Shown here piece by piece: positions 34,987 through 40,636 of a stretch of 40,636 nt of DNA. Position 1 is the stretch's first letter, and every line of letters begins with the position of its first letter. The position numbers and the translations under genes are program-made. The DNA comes from Burkholderiaceae bacterium (lineage in GTDB: Bacteria > Pseudomonadota > Gammaproteobacteria > Burkholderiales > Burkholderiaceae_C), in the NCBI GenBank assembly GCA_016790175.1, contig JAEUPI010000247.1, forward strand, positions 1 through 40,636. Reading direction: 5' to 3'. The notes beneath the pieces are model-generated. The model saw only the letters and a program-made list of their open reading frames with translations. It had not been told where the DNA came from and did not search any database.

Positions 34987-35508
34987 ATGATCATGCCGCG
35001 CGGGGCCGACCAGCTGCTGCTGCCGGTCAATCCGCTGTTCATCGTGGCGTCGCTGCTGTTCGCGCTCGGATTCAACCTGATTCCGTTCGGCCGACAGGCC
35101 GTGCTGCCGGACATGCTGGCGCTGGTGCTGGTGTTCTGGAACGTGCACCAGCCGCTGCGCGTCGGTATCGGCCTGGCTTTTCTGCTCGGGCTGCTGATGG
35201 ACGTTCACCAGGGAGCCCTGTTCGGGCAGCACGCGCTGGCCTACACCATGTTGAGTTTCCTCGCGGTGACGATGCACCGGCGCCTGTTGTGGTTCTCGGT
35301 CCTGGAGCAGGCCTTGCAGGTGTTGCCGCTGTTCGTCGCCGCACATGCCGTCTCGCTCGCGGTTCGCCTGGTGTCTGGGGGGCACTTTCCGGGTTGGCAA
35401 CTTCTGATGGCGCCCGTGTTCGAGGCACTTTTGTGGCCTTTGGCCGTCTGGGTGTTGCTGGCACCGCAACGACGGGCGCCGGACCCGGACGAGAATCGAC
35501 CGCTCTAG
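34987..35508 (+). CDS. mreD: Rod shape-determining protein MreD
   Basis: MreD is the small integral membrane subunit of the MreBCD complex. The 173-aa product starts MIMPRGADQLLLPVNPLFIV and has about five hydrophobic helices, with LPDMLALVLVFWNVHQPLRV and FLLGLLMDVHQGALFGQHAL matching the family. ATG 34987 has GGAG at 34975-34978 with 8 nt spacing, both part of the tandem repeat. Its first 13-14 bases are the fourth copy of the repeat. mrdA follows 15 nt after the stop. Confidence 0.94.
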   Translation: MIMPRGADQLLLPVNPLFIVASLLFALGFNLIPFGRQAVLPDMLALVLVFWNVHQPLRVGIGLAFLLGLLMDVHQGALFGQHALAYTMLSFLAVTMHRRLLWFSVLEQALQVLPLFVAAHAVSLAVRLVSGGHFPGWQLLMAPVFEALLWPLAVWVLLAPQRRAPDPDENRPL

Positions 35509-35523
35509 CACCAGCCCGCCCGG

Positions 35524-37533
35524 ATGACCGAACTTCGCAACGTCGAAGCCGACCTCGATCGATTTCGAGGACGACTCCTGGCGGCCGCGATTTTCGTGGT
35601 CGCCGGCTTCGGCCTGCTGGCGACGCGGCTGGTGTGGCTTCAGGTCTGGCAGCATGAAACGCTGTCGACGCAGGCCGAGGCCAACCGCATCGCGGTGGTG
35701 CCGGTCGTGCCGAACCGCGGGCTGATCCTCGATCGCAACGGCATCGTGCTGGCGACGAACTACTCGGCATACACGCTGGAGATCACGCCGTCGCGCCTGC
35801 CGGCAGATGCCGATGCCGTGATCGACCAGCTGTCGGCCGTGGTCGACATCCAGCCGCGCGACCGGCGCCGCTACAAGCGCCTGCTGGAGGAAAGCAAGAG
35901 CTTCGAGTCGCTGCCGATCCGCACCAAGCTCACCGACGAAGAGGTGGCGCGCTTCATGGCGCAGCGGTTCCGCTTTCCCGGTGTCGACGTGCGGGCGCGC
36001 CTGTTTCGCAACTACCCGCTCGGCGAGACCGCCTCGCACCTGATCGGCTACATCGGCCGCATCAACCAGGCCGAGAAGAAGGCAATGGACGACTGGGAGG
36101 AGGATCGGCAGGCGAACTACAAGGGCACCGACTACATCGGCAAGCTCGGCCTCGAGCAGAGCTACGAGGATCAACTGCACGGCCTGACCGGATTCGAGGA
36201 GGTCGAGACGAGCGCCGGCGGACGCGCCGTGCGGCGGCTCGCAAGCCATGGCGCGACCCCGGGCAACACGCTGCGGCTGTCGGTGGACATCAAGCTGCAG
36301 GCGTTGGTGGAGGAGATGTTCGGCCAGCGTCGTGGCGCGCTGGTGGCCATCGACCCGCGCAACGGCGAGGTGCTGGCGCTGGTGAGCAAACCGACCTTCG
36401 ACCCGAATCTGTTCGTCGACGGCATCGACGCGGACAACTGGCGCGAGCTCAACGAGTCGATCGACAAGCCGCTGCTGAACCGCGCGTTGCGCGGCACCTA
36501 TCCGCCGGGGTCGACCTTCAAGCCGTTCATGGCGATGGCAGCGCTGAACACCGGCAAACGAAGCCCGAGCACGATCATTCACGACGGCGGCTCGTATCAG
36601 TTCGGCAACCATCTCTTCCGCAGCCACGGCGACCATGGACTCGGAGCGGTGGACATGATGAGGTCGATCGTCAAGTCGAGCAACGTCTACTACTACTCGC
36701 TGGCCAACGAGCTCGGCGTCGACCTGATGCACGAGCAACTCTCGCCGTTCGGCTTCGGCCGCAGGACCGGCATCGACATCGACGGCGAGCTCACCGGCGT
36801 GTTGCCGTCCACCGAGTGGAAGCGGCGCTACTACCGGCGGCCCGAACAGCAGAAGTGGTACGCCGGCGAGACGATCTCGCTGGGCATCGGCCAGGGCTAC
36901 AACAATTTCACCGCGCTGCAGATGGCCAGCGCCACCGCCACCCTGGTTTCCGGCGGACTGCGCTTCAAGCCGCGACTCGTGCGCGATGTCGAGGACGTGG
37001 TCAGCCGCGAACGCAAGCGCGTCGCCAGCGATGCGCTGGAGCCGCTGCCGTTCAAGCCCGAGCATGTGGAGCTGATCAGCAAGGCCATGCACGGGGTGAC
37101 GCAGGAGGGCACGTCGGTGCGTTCGTTCATGGGCGCGCCATACAAGTCCGGCGGCAAGACCGGCACGGCGCAGGCCGTGTCGATCAAGCAGAACGAGAAG
37201 TACAACGCCTCCAAGCTCGAGGAGCATCAGCGTGACCATTCGTGGTACATCGCGTTCGCGCCGGTGGGCGCACCGACGGTGGCGCTGGCGGTGATCGTCG
37301 AGAACTCCGGCTTCGGCTCCGAGGCCGCCGCGCCGATCGCGCGCCGCGTGTTCGACTACCTGCTGCTCGGCCTGGTGCCGAGCCCCGAGGACATCGCGCT
37401 CACCCAGCAGGGCAAGTCAGGCGCGCCGGTGGGCAAACAGCGCCCGGCCGACGAGTGGCCGCTGCCCAGCCTGGCCGGCGCGACGCCGCAGACCGTGCAA
37501 CCGCCGGTGACCGTGGCCCGGGGGCCGCGTTGA
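35524..37533 (+). CDS. mrdA: Penicillin-binding protein 2 (elongasome transpeptidase)
   Basis: PBP2 crosslinks peptidoglycan during cell elongation, working with RodA. The 669-aa class B PBP has a membrane anchor at about 19-40, then a dimerisation/pedestal region (VVPNRGLILDRNGIVLATNY), and a transpeptidase domain with the active-site S330 in PPGSTFKPF, the SxN motif S385-S386-N387 (KSSNVYYY) and KTGTAQ at 545-550. The tail to 669 is proline-rich and variable. Beta-lactams such as mecillinam acylate this Ser in other species. It lies directly upstream of rodA, 19 nt apart. Confidence 0.96.
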   Translation: MTELRNVEADLDRFRGRLLAAAIFVVAGFGLLATRLVWLQVWQHETLSTQAEANRIAVVPVVPNRGLILDRNGIVLATNYSAYTLEITPSRLPADADAVIDQLSAVVDIQPRDRRRYKRLLEESKSFESLPIRTKLTDEEVARFMAQRFRFPGVDVRARLFRNYPLGETASHLIGYIGRINQAEKKAMDDWEEDRQANYKGTDYIGKLGLEQSYEDQLHGLTGFEEVETSAGGRAVRRLASHGATPGNTLRLSVDIKLQALVEEMFGQRRGALVAIDPRNGEVLALVSKPTFDPNLFVDGIDADNWRELNESIDKPLLNRALRGTYPPGSTFKPFMAMAALNTGKRSPSTIIHDGGSYQFGNHLFRSHGDHGLGAVDMMRSIVKSSNVYYYSLANELGVDLMHEQLSPFGFGRRTGIDIDGELTGVLPSTEWKRRYYRRPEQQKWYAGETISLGIGQGYNNFTALQMASATATLVSGGLRFKPRLVRDVEDVVSRERKRVASDALEPLPFKPEHVELISKAMHGVTQEGTSVRSFMGAPYKSGGKTGTAQAVSIKQNEKYNASKLEEHQRDHSWYIAFAPVGAPTVALAVIVENSGFGSEAAAPIARRVFDYLLLGLVPSPEDIALTQQGKSGAPVGKQRPADEWPLPSLAGATPQTVQPPVTVARGPR

Positions 37534-37552
37534 GCGAGACACAGGTGTCGGC

Positions 37553-38707
37553 ATGAGCGCCGTCTTCGAGCAGCCCTCGCTCTGGCAGCGCGTGCGTCCG
37601 ATGGTCGGCGGCTTCGACGGCATGCTGATCGGCGTGGCCGCGCTGCTGGCGGCCGCGGGGCTGGTCACGATGTATTCCGCCGGCTTCGACCATGGCACGC
37701 GGTTCGTCGACCACGGCCGAAACATGCTGATCGCCTTGCTGATCATGCTGGTGGTGGCGCAGATCCCGCCGCAGAAGCTGATGGGCCTGGCGGTGCCGCT
37801 GTACACGGTAGGCGTTGCGCTGCTGGTGGCCACGGCGCTGTTCGGCATCACGAAGAAGGGCGCCACGCGCTGGCTCAACGTGGGCGTGGTGATTCAGCCG
37901 AGCGAGGTGCTGAAGATCGCGATGCCGATGATGCTCGCCTGGTGGTTCCAGAAGCGCGAGGGCCGGCTGCAGGCCACCGACTTCATCATCGCCGGCCTGC
38001 TCTTACTGGTGCCCGTGGGCCTCGTGGTCAAGCAGCCTGACCTGGGGACCGCGATCCTGATTCTCTCGGCCGGGCTCTACGTGATTTTCTTCGCCGGCTT
38101 GTCGTGGAAGTTGATCGTCCCGGTGCTGGTCTTGGGCCTGGCTGCCATCGCGGCGATCGTGATCAGTGCCGATGCCATCTGCCAGCCGGACATGAAGTGG
38201 CCGCTGCTGCGCGAGTACCAGAAGCACCGCGTGTGCACGCTGCTCGACCCGACCACCGATCCGCTGGGCAAGGGGTTCCACATCATCCAGGGCATGATCG
38301 CCATCGGCTCCGGCGGCCTGGCGGGCAAAGGCTTCATGAACGGGACCCAGACTCACCTGGAGTTCATTCCCGAGCGGACGACCGACTTCATCTTTGCCGC
38401 CTTTGCCGAAGAGTTCGGGCTGGTCGGTGCCGCCGGACTGCTGATCGGATTCACGCTGCTGATCCTGCGCGGCCTGATGATCGCCGCCGAGGCGCCGACG
38501 GTGTTCACCCGCTTGCTGGCCGGCGCGGTGACGCTGAGCTTCTTCACTTACGCCTTCGTCAACATGGGCATGGTCAGCGGCGTGCTGCCGGTGGTGGGCA
38601 TTCCGCTGCCGTTCATCAGCTACGGCGGCACGGCGATGGTGAGCCTCGGGCTCGGGCTTGGCCTGCTGATGTCGATCGCCCGCAGTCGAACGCTGATGCA
38701 GAGTTGA
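37553..38707 (+). CDS. rodA: Peptidoglycan glycosyltransferase RodA
   Basis: RodA is the SEDS-family polymerase that makes glycan strands with PBP2. The 384-aa product has about 10 membrane helices. Conserved blocks are RWLNVGVVIQPSEVLKIAMP, KQPDLGTAILILSAGLYVIF, the periplasmic loop with PERTTDFIFAAFAEEFGLVG (the catalytic Asp region) and VVGIPLPFISYGGTAMVSLG. It is the last gene of the operon and converges on the sensor kinase gene 18 bp away. No terminator is evident. Confidence 0.96.
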   Translation: MSAVFEQPSLWQRVRPMVGGFDGMLIGVAALLAAAGLVTMYSAGFDHGTRFVDHGRNMLIALLIMLVVAQIPPQKLMGLAVPLYTVGVALLVATALFGITKKGATRWLNVGVVIQPSEVLKIAMPMMLAWWFQKREGRLQATDFIIAGLLLLVPVGLVVKQPDLGTAILILSAGLYVIFFAGLSWKLIVPVLVLGLAAIAAIVISADAICQPDMKWPLLREYQKHRVCTLLDPTTDPLGKGFHIIQGMIAIGSGGLAGKGFMNGTQTHLEFIPERTTDFIFAAFAEEFGLVGAAGLLIGFTLLILRGLMIAAEAPTVFTRLLAGAVTLSFFTYAFVNMGMVSGVLPVVGIPLPFISYGGTAMVSLGLGLGLLMSIARSRTLMQS

Positions 38708-38725
38708 ATCGCCGGCGCGAGGGGT

Positions 38726-40243
38726 TCAGCCGGCCACGGCCGCTGCGGGCGGCTCGGGCGCGCGCAGCGGAAAGCGCAGCGTGAACAACGCGCCGGGACT
38801 CTGGCTCGGCGTACTTGCCGAGGTTGTAGAGCGCGCGCGGGCATCGGTGATCGTCATCGTCGCGCCGTGCTGGACAGCAATCTCCTTCACGATCGCCAGC
38901 CCTAGGCCGCTGCCGTCGACCTCGGTGCCGAGCGCGCGGTAGAAGGCCTGGAACACGAGATCACGTTCGGCCTCCGGAATGCCGGGCCCCGAATCCTCGA
39001 CCTGCAGCACCACGACCTGGCCGAACGGATCGGGCATGACACGCACCGTGGCCTCGCCACCGGCCGGCGTGTATTGAAGCGCGTTGTCGACGAGGTTGCG
39101 GATCAGTTCGCGGATCAGCAGCGGCTGGCCGATCAGGCGCGAGTGGCCGTCGTCCTGCTCGGGTCCCTCGTATCCGAGGTCGATGTGCTTGTCCAGAGCC
39201 TTCGGAACGAAGTCGTGCACCACCTCCCGCGCGAGGCGCGCCAGCCGCACCTCCTGCTTGCGCAACGCGGACTCCTTGTCTTCGGCGCGTGCCATCGACA
39301 ACAGCTGATTGACCATGTGGGCCGCGCGCTGACTCGAACGGGCAATCTGCTGAAGCGACCGCTTCAGCGCACGTGGATCCTGCTGGCCGGCGTCGATCTC
39401 GCGCTGCGCGAGCTCGGCCTGCATGCGCAACCCGGCCAGCGGAGTCTTCAGCTGGTGGGCAGCGTCGGCCAGGAAGTGTTTCTGCGTGGCCATCGACTGG
39501 TCGAGGCGGTATAGCAGGTCATTGATCGCGCGCACCAGCGGTCCGACCTCCTCGGGTGCCTGCCGCTCGTCGATCGGGCTCAAGTCGCTGCTCTTGCGGC
39601 GGCGGATGCGCTGCTGCAGTTCGTGCAGCGGCCGTATGCCGCGCGCGAGTGCGAACCACACCAGAACCACCGCCACCGGCAGGATCACGAACTGCGGAAT
39701 GATGACGCCCTTGATGATCTCGGTGGCGAGCTGCGAACGCTTCTCCAGCGTTTCGGCCACCTGCACCAAGGGCGGTACCTCACCTTCGGCGCCGCTGCCG
39801 CGCATCGAGAAGTAGGCGATGCGCACCGGCTGAGACGCGATCTCGCCGTCGCGGAATCGCAACTCGTCGATCGGCGGCCGGTCCTCGGGCACGTCGAGTT
39901 CGCGGTCTCCGGTGACGTGTTCGCCGCGCAGACCGAGCACGCGAAAGTACACCCGATCGACGTCGTCGCTGCGCAGCACGTCGGCAGCGATGTCGGGCAA
40001 GCGAAGGCGCAGCCGGCCGACCGAGCCATCGGTCGACGGCTCCACCGAGACCTGGCGCGCGATCGTGCGCGCCAGATCGCCGAGTTCACGATCGTAGGGT
40101 CGGTTGGCAATGTTCTGCGCCACCGCGTAGGTCAGCGCCAGGCTCATCGGCCACAGCAACAGCAGTGGCGCGAGCATCCAGTCGAGGATCTCGCCGAACA
40201 GCGAACGCTGCTCCGGCGGTGGAAACGGATCGATCTTGGGCAC
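38726..40243 (-). CDS. Sensor histidine kinase (TctE/QseC-like)
   Basis: This 505-aa two-component kinase has an N-terminal membrane helix (about 20-45), a periplasmic sensor domain to about 175, a second helix (about 178-200), and a short HAMP-like segment (RGIRPLHELQQRIRRRKSSD). The phosphoacceptor H263 is in FLADAAHQLKTPLAGLRMQ. The catalytic domain has the N-box NLVDNALQY, G1-box DSGPGIP and G2-box GSGLGLAIVKEI. The H-box form is that of TctE and related tricarboxylate or metal sensors; the ligand is not readable. It starts with GTG at 40243 and sits 39 nt after its partner response regulator. Confidence 0.93.
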   Translation of the reverse strand: MPKIDPFPPPEQRSLFGEILDWMLAPLLLLWPMSLALTYAVAQNIANRPYDRELGDLARTIARQVSVEPSTDGSVGRLRLRLPDIAADVLRSDDVDRVYFRVLGLRGEHVTGDRELDVPEDRPPIDELRFRDGEIASQPVRIAYFSMRGSGAEGEVPPLVQVAETLEKRSQLATEIIKGVIIPQFVILPVAVVLVWFALARGIRPLHELQQRIRRRKSSDLSPIDERQAPEEVGPLVRAINDLLYRLDQSMATQKHFLADAAHQLKTPLAGLRMQAELAQREIDAGQQDPRALKRSLQQIARSSQRAAHMVNQLLSMARAEDKESALRKQEVRLARLAREVVHDFVPKALDKHIDLGYEGPEQDDGHSRLIGQPLLIRELIRNLVDNALQYTPAGGEATVRVMPDPFGQVVVLQVEDSGPGIPEAERDLVFQAFYRALGTEVDGSGLGLAIVKEIAVQHGATMTITDARARSTTSASTPSQSPGALFTLRFPLRAPEPPAAAVAG

Positions 40244-40282
40244 GGCAGGCGTGGGCCGGGCACACAGCCCGCCGGGGACTCC

Positions 40283-40636
40283 TCAGACGGCGATCTTTTC
40301 CAGGCAATAGCCCAGGCCGCGCACGGTGGCGATGCGGATCGGTCCCTGCTCGATCTTCTTGCGCAGGCGGTGGATGTAGACCTCGATCGCGTTGTTGCTC
40401 ACTTCCTCGCCCCACTCGCACAGCCGCTCGACGAGCTGGTCCTTGCTCACCAGGCGCCCGGCGCGCTGCAGCAGCACCTCGAGCAGCGAGAGCTCGCGCG
40501 CCGAGAGCTCGATCATCTGGTCGTTGATGTAAGCCACGCGGCCGGTGGCGTCGAAGGTCAGCGGCCCGTGCTTGATGATCGTCGAGGCGGTACCGAGGCC
40601 GCGGCGCGTCAGCGCGCGCACGCGGGCCTCGAGTTC
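40283..40636 (-). CDS. OmpR/PhoB-type response regulator (C-terminal part only)
   Basis: The gene runs off the right edge, so only 117 C-terminal residues are seen. It starts in the inter-domain linker (ELEARVRALTRR) and covers the winged-helix DNA-binding domain: ELSARELSLLEVLLQRAGRL, then KDQLVERLCEWGEEVSNNAI, with the recognition helix NAIEVYIHRLRKKIEQ and wing RIATVRGLGYCLEK. The receiver domain with the phosphorylated Asp is outside the window. Together with the kinase it forms a TctDE/QseBC-like pair; targets are unknown. Confidence 0.93.
   Translation of the reverse strand, partial: ELEARVRALTRRGLGTASTIIKHGPLTFDATGRVAYINDQMIELSARELSLLEVLLQRAGRLVSKDQLVERLCEWGEEVSNNAIEVYIHRLRKKIEQGPIRIATVRGLGYCLEKIAV

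Noticed and set aside
34927-37239. A 770-codon open frame on the minus strand across mreD and mrdA
   Set aside because: It is antisense to mreD and PBP2, whose motifs are all intact, and its composition (many His, Arg, Gln) is typical of shadow frames in high-GC DNA.

Overview
The window is a single high-GC, densely coded stretch of bacterial chromosome with no tRNA, rRNA, CRISPR array, insertion sequence or phage gene that I can see. Gene content and order point to a betaproteobacterium of the order Burkholderiales, probably near the Rubrivivax/Leptothrix/Methylibium group. The clues are gatCAB divergent from mreBCD-mrdA-rodA, kdsD-kdsC-lptC beside a KefB-type antiporter, a TctE-like sensor kinase, and G/C-rich third codon positions. 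The genus is inference.

Layout. 1-3466: a truncated KefB-type antiporter, divergent from a Kdo/LPS-transport operon (kdsD, kdsC, lptC) that continues into a short-chain dehydrogenase rather than lptA. 3503-8814: an RRM RNA-binding protein with its own terminator (minus strand), then a GMC oxidoreductase, an HDOD regulator and a long-chain acyl-CoA synthetase. 8815-9481: a poorly explained segment with two small minus-strand genes (about 110 and 48 codons) ahead of a strong minus-strand terminator. 9641-19062: an oligopeptide-type ABC transporter (permease, permease, fused double ATPase; minus strand) divergent from three tandem paralogous substrate-binding proteins, followed 2 nt later by acetoacetyl-CoA synthetase. 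21068-25602: trxC, an ECF sigma/anti-sigma pair, an AmpG-like permease and an M48 metalloprotease. 25623-29342: an MBL hydrolase, an orphan secreted protein, exonuclease III, and a pyrE operon that also carries two small envelope proteins. 29379-32677: gatC-gatA-gatB (minus). 32845-38707: the rod-shape operon mreB-mreC-mreD-mrdA-rodA. 38726-40636: a sensor kinase and a truncated response regulator (minus).

How the genes work together. Several blocks serve the cell envelope: Kdo and LPS transport at the left, muropeptide uptake (AmpG-like), a lysozyme-inhibitor-like lipoprotein, and the elongasome at the right. GatCAB indicates indirect aminoacylation of Asn- and/or Gln-tRNA.

The most unusual structure is the mreC-mreD junction. 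Three tandem 32-bp repeats each carry a GGAG ribosome-binding site, a spacer of 8 and an ATGATCATG start, and they resemble the 5' end of mreD. Because 32 is not a multiple of 3, they create a chain of tiny reading frames linked by ATGA stop/start overlaps from the mreC stop to the mreD start. This looks like a tandem duplication of a translation-initiation region that may now set MreD output. Other points of interest are the proline-rich 48-residue small protein, the triplicated binding proteins with an EF-hand-like loop, and a nearly leaderless ECF promoter.
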